This document shows positions 18,127 through 27,044 of a stretch of 64,000 nt of DNA, in pieces. Position 1 is the first letter of the stretch; each line of letters opens with the position of its first letter. The translations under genes were made by a program, and so were the position numbers. Where the stretch lies: positions 558,001-622,000 of the forward strand of contig NZ_CP114054.1 of NCBI RefSeq assembly GCF_026967575.1. Reading direction: 5' to 3'. The notes under the pieces were generated by a model. The model searched no databases. It was not told the origin of the DNA and saw only the letters and a list, made by a program, of their open reading frames with translations. This DNA comes from Aurantiacibacter sp. MUD11. GTDB lineage: Bacteria; Pseudomonadota; Alphaproteobacteria; Sphingomonadales; Sphingomonadaceae.

Positions 18127-18522
18127 CTATCGCTTATCGTCCTCGCCGGGGTCCGGCAGCTTGCGCAATTCCTCGATCTCGCGCGCGGTACGCACGGCCG
18201 GATCGGTAGCGATGCGCTCCAGGGTGGCGATGCGCTCGAGCACGCGGGACATCTCTTTCTTCAGGCGTTCGTTCTCCGCGCGAAGCTGCATCCCGCCGAA
18301 GTCGGCTTCTACCCCGCTACCGGCAAACAGCTCGAGATAGCCGCACTCTCGACACCGGCGAGAGGCAACGTCGGTATGCTTCTTTCCCCACAGCGAAAGG
18401 CCGGTCCAGATGCTCTTCTTGGGAACGCCATCGGCCCATTTGAGCGGCACCCGCCACCCCCAATAGTCGATGAAGGTCGAGCCGACTTCCATCGATCCAC
18501 GGCATTTCGGACAATCGGCCAT
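18127..18522 (-). CDS. Zinc-ribbon protein with PspB-like coiled-coil tail
   Basis: A 131-residue soluble protein. Two CxxC pairs (C4/C7 and C57/C60, in ADCPKCRGSMEVG and RRCRECGYLEL) form a zinc ribbon of the DUF6487 kind, with WGWRVPLKWADG between them. The C-terminal 55 residues form a heptad-rich helix (LRAENERLKKEMSRVLERI), then ATLERIATDPAV, whose 'RIxTLERI' pattern resembles the cytoplasmic tail of the phage-shock protein PspB. There is no membrane helix. ATG 18522 has a GGAGAG site. The PspB likeness is my own reading and could be a chance coil match. The gene sits 61 nt after recG on the same strand. Function unknown. Confidence 0.75.
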   Translation of the reverse strand: MADCPKCRGSMEVGSTFIDYWGWRVPLKWADGVPKKSIWTGLSLWGKKHTDVASRRCRECGYLELFAGSGVEADFGGMQLRAENERLKKEMSRVLERIATLERIATDPAVRTAREIEELRKLPDPGEDDKR

Positions 18523-18583
18523 TCCAAGCTCTCTCCGGCAAACAGAAGGCAATCTTAGCCGGAAAGCGGCCTAGGCCAAGGGC

Positions 18584-20650
18584 TTATCCGCCACGCAGGG
18601 TCTGCACGCCCCAGTCGCGTTCCAGCAGGTAGAGCACCAGGCGCGCGGCCTTGCCGCGCTCGCTCTCTAGCCCGCCTTGCTGGTCCACCAGCAACTTGGC
18701 ATCGGCATTGGCCACGGGCAGCAGGCGGGTGATCTGTTCGAGGCTGGCGATGTTGAAGGCCTCGTCGCCCGACTGGCGGGTTCCGAGCAATTCGCCCCCT
18801 CCGCGCAGCTGCAGGTCTTCCTCGGCAAGGCGGAAGCCATCCTGTGTCTCGCGCATCAGGGCGAGGCGCTGTTTTCCCGTTTCGGACAGTTCGTTGCCGC
18901 GCAGCAGCAGGCAGGTGCTCTTGTCCGCGCCCCGGCCCACACGACCGCGCAGCTGGTGCAATTGGGCAAGGCCGAAGCGTTCCGCCTGTTCGATCACCAT
19001 CAGTGTGGCATTGGGTACGTCCACGCCGACCTCGATCACCGTGGTCGCCACCAGCAGCTTCGCATCGCCCGCGGCAAAGCGCGCCATGCCCGCATCCTTC
19101 AGTTCGGGCGCAAGCTGGCCGTGGACCAGCACCACATCGTCACCGAACCGTTCCCTCAAGGAGGCAAAGCGCGCCTCGGCAGCGGCAAGGTCGTCATCCA
19201 TCGTCTCGCTGTCACGCACCATCGGGCAGACCCAGTAGGCCTGCTGGCCGGTCTCAAGGTGACGGCCGACGGCGGCGACGATATCCTCCAGCCTGTCGAG
19301 CGGCAGCACGCGGGTGTCGATGGCCTGCCGTCCCGGTGGCAGTTCGTCGAGGCGACTGACTTCCATCTCGCCATACTGCGCCAGCACCAAGGTGCGCGGG
19401 ATCGGAGTGGCCGTCATCGCCAACGTGTGCGGCGTCACCTTGCCCTTCTGCGTCAGCATCAGGCGCTGCGAGACGCCGAAGCGATGCTGCTCGTCGATCA
19501 CCACCAGTCCGAGATTCTTGTAAGAGACGCTCTCCTGGAAGATCGCATGGGTGCCGACAACGATGTCGATGCTGCCATCGAGCAGCCCCATAAGGATGGA
19601 CTCGCGCGCCCTGCCCTTGTCACGGCCCGTCAGCAGGGCGATTTCGACGCCGGTGGGCGCAACCATCTTGCGCAACGTCTCGTAATGCTGGCGGGCGAGC
19701 AGTTCGGTGGGCGCCAGCAAGGCGGCCTGCGCCCCGGCCTCGTTGGCGACCAGCATGGCTTCCAGCGCCACCACCGTCTTGCCCGCACCGACGTCGCCCT
19801 GCAGCAGCCGCAGCATCGGGCTGGCCTGCGCCATGTCCCCGGCAATCTCGGCAATCGAGCGCGTCTGCGCGCCGGTAAGCGGGAACGGCAGTTGCAGCTT
19901 GTCACGCAAGCTGCCGTCGCCCTGCAACGATTGTCCCTTGCGCTGGCGGTTGGACTGGCGAACCAGCATCAGCGCCAGCGCATTGGCAAACAGCTCGTCA
20001 TAGGCGAGCCGGTCGCGCGCCTTGGCGTTTTCCTGCTTGTGCGCCAACACCAGCGCATCGCGCCATGTGGGCCAGCCCTCGCGGTCCAGCGTAGCGGGTT
20101 CGATCCATTCGGCCAGTTCTGGCGCGCGCTCCAGCGACTGCGCCACCAACGAGGCGACGCGCGGCTGCGTCAGCCCTTCGGACAGGCGGTAGATCGGCTC
20201 CACCATCTTGCCCATGGCGCCGTCGCTCGTCTCGGAAACATGGTCCGGATGGACGATCTGCAGCATCTGGTCGTACTGGTCGAGCCGCCCGGCCACCCAG
20301 CGCTTCTCGCCCACCGGCAACTGCTTCTTGGCCGTGTAGCTGGCGCGCCCGAAGTAGGTGAGCGCGCAGATATTGCCCTTCGCATCCTGCGCCAGCACCC
20401 GGTACGGACCGCGCTGCGAACGGCTGGCGCGATGTTCGGTGACGGTCAGTCCGACAACCACCTGTTCGCCGACCTGTGCCTCGTCCAGGTCCGCGACGGC
20501 GCGGCGAACGACGAAGCGTTCCGGGAGATGGTAGAGCAGGTCGCGGATACGCGTCAGGCCCAGCTTTTCCAGCGGCTTTTTCAGCTTCGGTCCGACGCCT
20601 TCGAGGCTATCGGTCTCGGCAAACAGGGGATTGAGCTCGTCCGGACGCAT
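18584..20650 (-). CDS. recG: ATP-dependent DNA helicase RecG
   Basis: A branch-migration helicase that remodels stalled forks and Holliday junctions. The 688-residue protein has the N-terminal wedge OB-fold (VVVGLTVTEHRASRSQRGPYRVLAQ), then the helicase core with Walker A QGDVGAGKTVVALEA, the DEQH box (VVIDEQHRFGVSQR), the MTATPIPRTL motif, GVDVPNATLMVIE and LRGRVGRG. Length and order match RecG exactly. ATG 20650 has no convincing Shine-Dalgarno sequence. The neighbour pair recG/mfd, separated by a small exported gene and sdhE, appears in other sphingomonads to my knowledge. Its promoter should lie in the 165-bp divergent gap, where I could not settle on elements. Confidence 0.96.
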   Translation of the reverse strand: MRPDELNPLFAETDSLEGVGPKLKKPLEKLGLTRIRDLLYHLPERFVVRRAVADLDEAQVGEQVVVGLTVTEHRASRSQRGPYRVLAQDAKGNICALTYFGRASYTAKKQLPVGEKRWVAGRLDQYDQMLQIVHPDHVSETSDGAMGKMVEPIYRLSEGLTQPRVASLVAQSLERAPELAEWIEPATLDREGWPTWRDALVLAHKQENAKARDRLAYDELFANALALMLVRQSNRQRKGQSLQGDGSLRDKLQLPFPLTGAQTRSIAEIAGDMAQASPMLRLLQGDVGAGKTVVALEAMLVANEAGAQAALLAPTELLARQHYETLRKMVAPTGVEIALLTGRDKGRARESILMGLLDGSIDIVVGTHAIFQESVSYKNLGLVVIDEQHRFGVSQRLMLTQKGKVTPHTLAMTATPIPRTLVLAQYGEMEVSRLDELPPGRQAIDTRVLPLDRLEDIVAAVGRHLETGQQAYWVCPMVRDSETMDDDLAAAEARFASLRERFGDDVVLVHGQLAPELKDAGMARFAAGDAKLLVATTVIEVGVDVPNATLMVIEQAERFGLAQLHQLRGRVGRGADKSTCLLLRGNELSETGKQRLALMRETQDGFRLAEEDLQLRGGGELLGTRQSGDEAFNIASLEQITRLLPVANADAKLLVDQQGGLESERGKAARLVLYLLERDWGVQTLRGG

Positions 20651-20815
20651 GCCGCGGCTGTAACCTGTCTGCCCACCGTTGCGAAGTGCCCGCTACTCAC
20701 ACTCATGCCAGTAATGTTTCGCCAAATTTCAAATTGGTGATACATCGCTACCTCGGGTCGCTTGTGGCCCCGGACCTGGGGGTAATTGGTCCGGGCATCA
20801 GGGGGGGAACCTTAG

Positions 20816-21241
20816 ATGTTGAAAACAGTAAAAACCTTGGCTGCGTGCGCGGCCCTTTCGGTGCTTGCGACTCCGGCGATCGCGCAGGAAGAAGAGCCAC
20901 GGACCACCTATTCGGTGACCATGCTCAAGCTCACGCCGGGCTCCGAGAACAGGTGGACGGAAATCCGCTCGGAATATGTGGACCCCGCACGCGAAGCGGC
21001 CGGCCTGTCGCCGGCCACGGTCCACTGGGTGATGATGAACGAGGATTACGACCTGATCATCATCACCGAAATGCCGCGCGGCATGTCCACGTTCGACACC
21101 CATGCGAATGCCGAGCGCGAGGCCTTCTGGGAAGCCATGTCGGAGATCGTCGGCGGGCAGGAAGCGCTCGACGCGCTGGGCGAGGAGTGGGACACGCTCG
21201 TCGAGAGCTCGACCACCGTCTACACCCACACCCACCCTTGA
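20816..21241 (+). CDS. Small exported protein of unknown function
   Basis: I do not recognise a family. The 141-residue precursor has a clear signal peptide (MLKTVKTLAACAALSVLATPAIA, cleavage before QEEE). The mature acidic domain opens with TYSVTMLKLTPGSENRW and later has HWVMMNEDYDLIIITEMPRG. Alternating strand and helix and the 'entry strand' repeat resemble a ferredoxin-like (ABM/Dabb) fold, which is only a guess. ATG 20816 follows a strong GGGGGGG run. It diverges from recG and precedes sdhE by 56 nt. Confidence 0.75.
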   Translation: MLKTVKTLAACAALSVLATPAIAQEEEPRTTYSVTMLKLTPGSENRWTEIRSEYVDPAREAAGLSPATVHWVMMNEDYDLIIITEMPRGMSTFDTHANAEREAFWEAMSEIVGGQEALDALGEEWDTLVESSTTVYTHTHP

Positions 21242-21297
21242 TCGGCGACGATTGACGGTCCACAGGGGCGCTTCGTTCGACGAGGCGCCCCTTTTCC

Positions 21298-21576
21298 ATG
21301 GCTGAAGACCAAACCACCGACCTTTCCCAACGCTTCGCCCGCGCCAAGTTCCGCGCCTGGCATCGCGGCACGCGCGAGGCCGACTACATGTTCGGCTGTT
21401 ACTTCGACACCTACCACGCAGACTGGGACGAAGCCGCCCTCGCCTGGTTCGAGGCACTGCTGGATTTCGACGATGTCGACGTGATGGCATGGGCGATGGA
21501 GCGCGATAAGCCGCCGCAACACATGCAGGGTGCCCAAATGGATGCCTTGCGCAAGCTGGATTACGTGCGCATTTAG
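21298..21576 (+). CDS. sdhE: Succinate dehydrogenase assembly factor 2 (flavinator)
   Basis: SdhE helps attach FAD covalently to SdhA. The 92-residue protein carries the family's RGxxE element as HRGTREADYMFGCYF, and the typical small helical bundle with LAWFEALLDFDDVDVMAWAM. Length is normal for the family. It lies 55 nt upstream of a terminator-containing gap before mfd. In this genome the sdh structural genes are not in the window, so the gene is separated from its targets. The location between recG and mfd is as seen in other alphaproteobacteria as far as I know. Confidence 0.92.
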   Translation: MAEDQTTDLSQRFARAKFRAWHRGTREADYMFGCYFDTYHADWDEAALAWFEALLDFDDVDVMAWAMERDKPPQHMQGAQMDALRKLDYVRI

Positions 21577-21598
21577 CGGCGGAAAGTTCACTCGCGCA

Positions 21599-21628
21599 CC
21601 CCCTCCCCGGATCGGGAAGGGGGCTTTT
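21599..21628 (+). terminator. Intrinsic terminator after sdhE
   Basis: CCCCC (21599-21603) pairs with GGGGG (21619-21623), with a further CCCG/CGGG stem inside, and TTTT follows at 21625. It lies between sdhE and mfd, so mfd probably has its own promoter or is read through. Confidence 0.8.
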
Positions 21629-21651
21629 GCGTTTGCCGGATAGACGAGTTC

Positions 21652-24600
21652 ATGCCTGATTTTTCCCGCATCCTGTCGGCCAAGCAGCCGCTGACCCTCG
21701 CGCAGGTCGCCCGCGGTGCTCAGCCGCTGGTAATGGCCGACCTGGCCCGGGCAGCAAAGCAGCGGGCCGTCTTCGTCGCCCCGGACGACGCCGCCATGCG
21801 CGCCGTGGTGGATGCCGCACACTTCTTCGCGCCTGAATTGCAGGTGATCGAATTCCCGGCCTGGGATTGCCTGCCCTACGACCGCGCCAGCCCGGCCCTC
21901 TCGGTCAGCGCGCAGCGGCTGGCCGCCCTGCACCAGTTGCAGAATGCACGCGGGGGGAACCAGCTGCTGGTCACCACCGCCAATGCCCTGGTGCAGCGCG
22001 TGCTCTCCCCCTTCCGCATCCGCGAGGCGGTCCGCGAATTCCGCAAGGGCGTGGAGATCGGCCACGAGAGCCTCGCCGCGCTGCTGCGGCGGCAGGGCTA
22101 CACCCGCGTCGATACGGTGGTCGACACCGGCGAATTCGCCATGCGCGGCAGCATCGTCGACATCTACCCCAGCGGGCTGGAAGCGGGCCTGCGGCTGGAT
22201 TTCTTCGGCGACGAGCTGGAATCGCTGCGCCTGTTCGATCCGAACACCCAGCGTACCACGGCCACGATCGAGGAGCACCTGCTGCTGCCTGCCAGCGAGG
22301 CACTGCTGGACGAAGACAGCATCAAGCGCTTCCGCAGCCGTTACCGCGAGAAATTCGGTGCCGGCGCCACGCAGGACCCGCTCTATGAAGCCGTCAGCGA
22401 CGGGCGACGCCTCGCGGGCATGGAACACTGGCTGCCGCTGTTCGAGGAACGGCTGGACACCCTGTTCGACCATCTCGACCAGTCCGACACGGTGGTGATC
22501 GATTCCGCCGCCATGCAATCCATCGAGGAACGGCTGGCCGACATTGCCGACTATCACCGCCAACGCGGTGAAATTTCGGGGCAGGCCAAGGGCAGCTATC
22601 GTCCGCTCAATCCCGAACAGCTCTACCTGACCAAGGAAGAGGTCGACCGCGCCCTGCAGGGTTGGCCGATCCACAAGGCATCGATCTTTGCCGAGCCGGA
22701 AAGCGACAAGGTCGTCGATTTCGGCTTCCGCTCGGCGCGCGATTTCACGCCGGAACGGAGCGCGGGCAAGAACGTCTACGAAGCCGCCGCCGCGCACTTC
22801 AAGGCATTGGGCAAGGACGGCAAGCGTCCGCTGCTGGCCGCCTATTCCACCGGTTCGCGCAGCCGCATCGCCTCGATCCTCGAAGAGGCGGGCACACCGG
22901 TGCAGCTGGCCGAGACCTGGCAGGAGGCGCTGGGCGCCTCCGCCAAGGGCAAGGCGACGGCCATGGTGCTGCCGCTCGACACCGGCTTCGCCAATGACGA
23001 GATGGAAGTCGTCACCGAGCAGGACCTGCTGGGTGACCGCCTCGTGCGCCGCAAGAAGCGCAAGAAGGATGCCGACGCCTTCCTCGCCGAATTGCAGGCG
23101 CTGTCGCGCGGCGACCTTGTCGTCCATGTCGACCACGGCATCGGCAAGTACCTGGGCCTTGAACCCATCGCCGCAGGCAAGAGTCAGCACGACTGCGTGA
23201 TGCTGGAATATGCCGGCGGCGACAAACTCTACATCCCGGTCGAAAATCTCGACGTGCTGTCGCGCTACGGCTCTTCGGAAGAAGGCGCGGCGCTCGACCG
23301 ACTTGGCGGCGAGGCATGGCAGCGCCGCCGTGCACGTCTGCGCGAGCGCATCCGCGAGATCGCCGGGGAACTGATGAAGGTCGCCGCCCAGCGCGCCTTG
23401 AAGAAGGCCCCTTCCCTCCCTGTCGATGAAAGCAGCTACGGCCAGTTCCTCGACCGCTTCCAGTACGAGGAGACCGAGGACCAGGAAGAAGCCATCGCCG
23501 ACGTGCTGCGCGACCTGGAGAGCGGCAAGCCGATGGACCGGCTCGTCTGCGGTGATGTCGGTTTCGGAAAGACAGAAGTCGCCCTGCGCGCCGCCTTCGT
23601 CGCGGCGATGAACGGGCAGCAGGTGGCAATGGTTGCTCCCACCACCCTGCTCGCCCGCCAGCATTTCCAGAACTTCTCCGAACGCTTCGCCGGTTTCCCG
23701 CTGAAGATCGGCCGCCTGTCGCGCCTCGTTCCCGCGCGCGAGATGAAGGAAACGCGCGATGGCCTGGCGGAAGGCAAGGTCGACATCGTCATCGGCACGC
23801 ATGCCATCCTGTCGAAGAACACCAAGTTCAAGAATCTCGGCCTCGTAATCGTCGACGAGGAGCAGCGGTTCGGCGTAACCCACAAGGAAAAGCTGAAGCA
23901 GCTACGCGCCGACGTGCACGTGCTCACCCTCACTGCCACGCCGATCCCACGCACCCTGCAGATGGCGATGACGGGCCTGCGCGAACTGTCCACTATCCAG
24001 ACGCCGCCGGTCGACCGACTGGCCGTGCGCACCTACGTGATGGAGTGGGACGACATGGTGGTGCGCGAGGCTTTGCTGCGCGAACACCATCGCGGCGGGC
24101 AGAGCTTCATCGTCGTGCCGCGCATCTCCGACCTCGGGCCGCTGGAAGACTGGCTGCACGAGACGGTGCCGGAAGTGAAATACGTCTCCGCCCACGGGCA
24201 GATGGGCGCGGGCGAGATCGAGGAACGGATGAGCGCCTTCTACGAGGGCAAGTACGAGGTGCTGCTCTCCACCACCATCGTCGAATCCGGGTTGGACCTG
24301 CCCAGCGCCAACACCATCATCATCCACCGTGCCGACCGTTTCGGCCTGGCCCAGCTTTACCAGCTGCGCGGCCGCGTCGGCCGGTCGAAGATTCGCGCCT
24401 ATGCCTATCTCACCACCCCCGCCGACACGCAGTTGAGCGAAGTGGCGGAGAAGCGCCTGAAGGTGCTGGGCGATCTCGACAGCCTGGGCGCGGGTTTCCA
24501 GCTGGCAAGCCACGATCTCGACATTCGCGGCGCGGGCAACCTGCTAGGCGACGAGCAGAGCGGCCATATCCGCGAAGTCGGCTTCGAACTCTACCAGTCG

Positions 24601-25134
24601 ATGCTGGAAGACGCGATCATGGCCGCCAAGGCCGGCGACATGGGGCTGGAAGCCGACCGCAGCGGCCTGTCACCGCAGATCACCGTCGACGCGCCCATCA
24701 TGATCCCCGAGGACTACGTGCCCGACCTTGCCGTGCGCATGGCGCTCTATCGCCGCCTGAACCAGGCGGAAGGCAAGGCCGAGATCGAAAGCCTCGCCGC
24801 CGAGATGATCGACCGTTTCGGGGACCTGCCGCAATCGACCAAGAACCTGATCCGCCTTATCGAGATCAAGGCCCAGGCCATCGAGGCCTGCATCGCCAAG
24901 ATCGAGGTTGGCGCGCGCGGCACGCTGGTCACCTTCCACCAGGACAGCTTTCCCGATCCCGCCGGCCTGATCGCCTATGTCGACCGCCTGAAAGGCACCG
25001 CCAAGCTGCGGCCCGACATGAAGCTGGTGATCAACCGCGCCTGGGGCGATCCGGAAAGCCGCTTGAACGGCCTGTTCCAGCTGACCAAGGGGCTGAGCAA
25101 CGTCGTCAAACGGGCGGAGAAGAAGGCGGCCTAG
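21652..25134 (+). CDS. mfd: Transcription-repair coupling factor
   Basis: Mfd removes stalled RNA polymerase at lesions and recruits UvrA. The 1160-residue product shows the full layout: UvrB-like N-terminal domains (LPYDRASPALSVSAQR, then DTVVDTGEFAMRGSIVDI), the RNA polymerase-interacting domain (GDLVVHVDHGIGKYLGLE), the RecG-like motor with Walker A CGDVGFGKTEVALRA and DEEQ box (VIVDEEQRFGV), and the TRG/C-terminal domain. ATG 21652. It converges with the EAL gene, and the two stop codons overlap across 25131-25134. Confidence 0.96.
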   Translation: MPDFSRILSAKQPLTLAQVARGAQPLVMADLARAAKQRAVFVAPDDAAMRAVVDAAHFFAPELQVIEFPAWDCLPYDRASPALSVSAQRLAALHQLQNARGGNQLLVTTANALVQRVLSPFRIREAVREFRKGVEIGHESLAALLRRQGYTRVDTVVDTGEFAMRGSIVDIYPSGLEAGLRLDFFGDELESLRLFDPNTQRTTATIEEHLLLPASEALLDEDSIKRFRSRYREKFGAGATQDPLYEAVSDGRRLAGMEHWLPLFEERLDTLFDHLDQSDTVVIDSAAMQSIEERLADIADYHRQRGEISGQAKGSYRPLNPEQLYLTKEEVDRALQGWPIHKASIFAEPESDKVVDFGFRSARDFTPERSAGKNVYEAAAAHFKALGKDGKRPLLAAYSTGSRSRIASILEEAGTPVQLAETWQEALGASAKGKATAMVLPLDTGFANDEMEVVTEQDLLGDRLVRRKKRKKDADAFLAELQALSRGDLVVHVDHGIGKYLGLEPIAAGKSQHDCVMLEYAGGDKLYIPVENLDVLSRYGSSEEGAALDRLGGEAWQRRRARLRERIREIAGELMKVAAQRALKKAPSLPVDESSYGQFLDRFQYEETEDQEEAIADVLRDLESGKPMDRLVCGDVGFGKTEVALRAAFVAAMNGQQVAMVAPTTLLARQHFQNFSERFAGFPLKIGRLSRLVPAREMKETRDGLAEGKVDIVIGTHAILSKNTKFKNLGLVIVDEEQRFGVTHKEKLKQLRADVHVLTLTATPIPRTLQMAMTGLRELSTIQTPPVDRLAVRTYVMEWDDMVVREALLREHHRGGQSFIVVPRISDLGPLEDWLHETVPEVKYVSAHGQMGAGEIEERMSAFYEGKYEVLLSTTIVESGLDLPSANTIIIHRADRFGLAQLYQLRGRVGRSKIRAYAYLTTPADTQLSEVAEKRLKVLGDLDSLGAGFQLASHDLDIRGAGNLLGDEQSGHIREVGFELYQSMLEDAIMAAKAGDMGLEADRSGLSPQITVDAPIMIPEDYVPDLAVRMALYRRLNQAEGKAEIESLAAEMIDRFGDLPQSTKNLIRLIEIKAQAIEACIAKIEVGARGTLVTFHQDSFPDPAGLIAYVDRLKGTAKLRPDMKLVINRAWGDPESRLNGLFQLTKGLSNVVKRAEKKAA

Positions 25135-25979
25135 ACCGTGGTCAATGCCTGGAAGGCAGCGGGCTCCGTTGGCTTGCCGCCCAGGTAACCCTGCCAGACG
25201 TCGCAGCCTTCCCGCACCACGGCATCGCGCAATTCAGCGGTCTCGATCCCCTCGGCAATCACCGTAAGGTCCAGGGCATTGGCCATGGCAAGGATGCCGC
25301 GCAGCACGGCCAGGTCACGTTCGCAGGTGGTCACGCCTTCGATCATCGAACGATCGAGCTTGAGTGCGTGGAGCGGCAGCACCTTGAGGTAACGGAAGTT
25401 GCAGAAGCCCGCGCCGAAATCGTCCAGCGCGATACGAATGCCGTGATCCGCCAGTTCGCGCAGCCGCTCGGCGGAGCGATCGAGGTCGGCGACCAGTGCC
25501 TGCTCGGTAATCTCCAGCGTCAGCCGGTCCGCCGGAAAACCGGTGTCGTCGAGCATGGCCAGCAGGTCTTCCGCGAATGTGCGGTCGAACAGGTCCATGG
25601 CCGTGACATTGAGCGACAGCCGCAGGTCCGACGGCCAGTTAACCGCTGCCGCCATGGCGGCGCGGGCGATATGTCGCGCCAGCCTGCGTGACAGGCCGCC
25701 ACTCTGGGCGATGGCGACCAGTGAGTCGCCGGCCAGCGCGCCATGCTCCGGATGTTGCCACCGAACAAGCGCCTCTGCCCCCACCAGGGCACCGTCGGCG
25801 GCGCGGAATTGCGGCTGGAACAGCAGCGTGATCGCACCGTTCGCCAGCGCCTCGGCCAGCTCCTCCGTGATCGGATGCGGCTCTGCGCGACGACGGTCGG
25901 GCCGCTGGCGACGGCACTGCAAAGGGGTATTCAACGGTGGAGCTATTGGCATGAGTTTCCAGTGTCGCATTTCGGTCAC
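25131..25979 (-). CDS. Stand-alone EAL-domain c-di-GMP phosphodiesterase
   Basis: An EAL domain without any GGDEF partner, 282 residues. It keeps the residues needed for cyclic-di-GMP hydrolysis: GAEALVRWQHPEHG (the EAL glutamate), LSLNVTA, LEITEQAL, the double aspartate ALDDFGAGFCNFRYL, the lysine in HALKLDRSM, AEGIETAEL and the closing QGYLGGKPTEP. It is therefore probably an active enzyme that lowers c-di-GMP. The N-terminal 30 residues are unconserved. GTG 25979 and ATG 25970 or 25952 are all possible starts. No membrane helix or sensor domain is seen. Its stop overlaps the mfd stop by four bases, tail to tail. Confidence 0.88.
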   Translation of the reverse strand: MTEMRHWKLMPIAPPLNTPLQCRRQRPDRRRAEPHPITEELAEALANGAITLLFQPQFRAADGALVGAEALVRWQHPEHGALAGDSLVAIAQSGGLSRRLARHIARAAMAAAVNWPSDLRLSLNVTAMDLFDRTFAEDLLAMLDDTGFPADRLTLEITEQALVADLDRSAERLRELADHGIRIALDDFGAGFCNFRYLKVLPLHALKLDRSMIEGVTTCERDLAVLRGILAMANALDLTVIAEGIETAELRDAVVREGCDVWQGYLGGKPTEPAAFQALTTV

Positions 25980-26004
25980 CGCGTCAGCAGCGGCAACAGC
26001 TTCG

Positions 26005-26033
26005 TTGCAAATCGGGACGGCGCTTCATAGTGT
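26005..26033 (+). promoter_or_regulatory. Candidate promoter of nadK
   Basis: TTGCAA (26005-26010), a 17-base spacer and TAGTGT (26028-26033) precede the nadK GTG at 26064. The expected start point near 26040 leaves a leader holding the GGGTGGGAGACAGGG ribosome-binding region. Only the spacing and partial hexamer matches support it. Confidence 0.4.
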
Positions 26034-26063
26034 CGCAATCCCAGAGGGTGGGAGACAGGGTTC

Positions 26064-26855
26064 GTGGCAGGCGAAAGTCCCAAGTTCGAGAAGCTGGCAT
26101 TGCTCTATTCGCAAAGCGAGAGGGCGAGAAAAGCCGCGCGTGAACTGAGCGAACGGCACGAATTCGTGCCCATCAACGAGGCGGATGTGGTGATCGCCCT
26201 GGGCGGCGACGGCACCATGCTGGATGCGCTGCACGACATGCTGGATAGCGAACGGATCCTGCCGGTTTTCGGCTTGAACCTTGGCACCGTGGGCTTTCTG
26301 ATGAACCGCTACCATGGCGCCAGCGGCCTGCTGGAGCGGCTGGAGGAAGCCAAGCCGCTCACGGTAAAACCGCTGCGCATGAATGTCGTCACGCAGACCG
26401 GTGAGAAGCATTCGGCTTGCGCCATCAACGAGGTGAGCCTGCTGCGTGAAACGCACCAGACCGCCAAGATCGAGATTTCGGTAAACGGCCGCGTTCGCAT
26501 CCCCGAATTGGCAGGCGACGGTATCCTGCTCTCCACTCCGGTCGGCTCGACGGCTTACAACCTGTCGGCCAACGGCCCGATCCTGCCGCTCGAGTCAAAC
26601 ATGCTCGCGCTCACCCCGATCAGCCCGTTCCGCCCCCGCCGGTGGCGCGGCGCAATCCTGCCGGATCACAGCAAGGTGACCTTCCGCGTCAACGAGCCCG
26701 CCAAGCGGCCCGTTGCCGCCGTGGCCGACGCCAAGGAAGTGCGCGATGTGGCGGAAGTGCACATCGAGGTCGATCACAGCAAGGAAATGACCTTGCTGTT
26801 CGACCCGCACCAGGCGCTGGACGAACGAATTGTGGCCGAACAATTCGTAACCTGA
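26064..26855 (+). CDS. nadK: NAD kinase
   Basis: Phosphorylates NAD to NADP in the cytoplasm. The 263-residue protein contains the family motif GGDGTMLDALHDML, the NLGTVGFLMNRY segment and the DGILLSTPVGSTAYNLSANGP block that binds NAD and ATP. Starts with GTG 26064 behind a purine-rich ribosome site. The next feature downstream is tRNA-Asn, with its own promoter. Confidence 0.95.
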   Translation: MAGESPKFEKLALLYSQSERARKAARELSERHEFVPINEADVVIALGGDGTMLDALHDMLDSERILPVFGLNLGTVGFLMNRYHGASGLLERLEEAKPLTVKPLRMNVVTQTGEKHSACAINEVSLLRETHQTAKIEISVNGRVRIPELAGDGILLSTPVGSTAYNLSANGPILPLESNMLALTPISPFRPRRWRGAILPDHSKVTFRVNEPAKRPVAAVADAKEVRDVAEVHIEVDHSKEMTLLFDPHQALDERIVAEQFVT

Positions 26856-26875
26856 CCAAAGGTAAAATTGGGGCC

Positions 26876-26904
26876 TTGCCAAACCGAATCCGCCCCCATA
26901 TAGG
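26876..26904 (+). promoter_or_regulatory. Promoter of tRNA-Asn
   Basis: TTGCCA (26876-26881), a 17-base spacer and TATAGG (26899-26904) place the start point near 26911, sixteen bases before the mature tRNA. The tRNA-Arg gene at 51556-51632 has the same arrangement with an identical -35. Confidence 0.6.
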
Positions 26905-26926
26905 GCCACTCCTGCCTTCGGGCTGC

Positions 26927-27001
26927 TCCCCGATAGCTCAGCGGTAGAGTAGGTGACTGTTAATCACTTGGTCGTTGGTTCGAATCCAACTCGGGGAGCC
27001 A
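26927..27001 (+). tRNA. tRNA-Asn (anticodon GTT)
   Basis: The 75-nt sequence folds as a standard tRNA. The acceptor stem TCCCCGA pairs with TCGGGGA. The D-loop sequence is AGCTCAGCGGTAGAG, and the anticodon GTT is at 26959-26961 in a CTGTTAA loop. The T-arm sequence is GTTCGAATC, and the discriminator G is followed by an encoded CCA. Every stem pairs fully by eye. Confidence 0.97.
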
Positions 27002-27044
27002 TTTTCACCCACATCGTGAGAGGCCGGCGCGGATAACGCGCAGC

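Noticed and set aside
26927..27001. tRNA-Asn as an island attachment site
   Set aside because: No integrase and no direct repeat of the tRNA 3' end was seen downstream; the flanks are ordinary genes.
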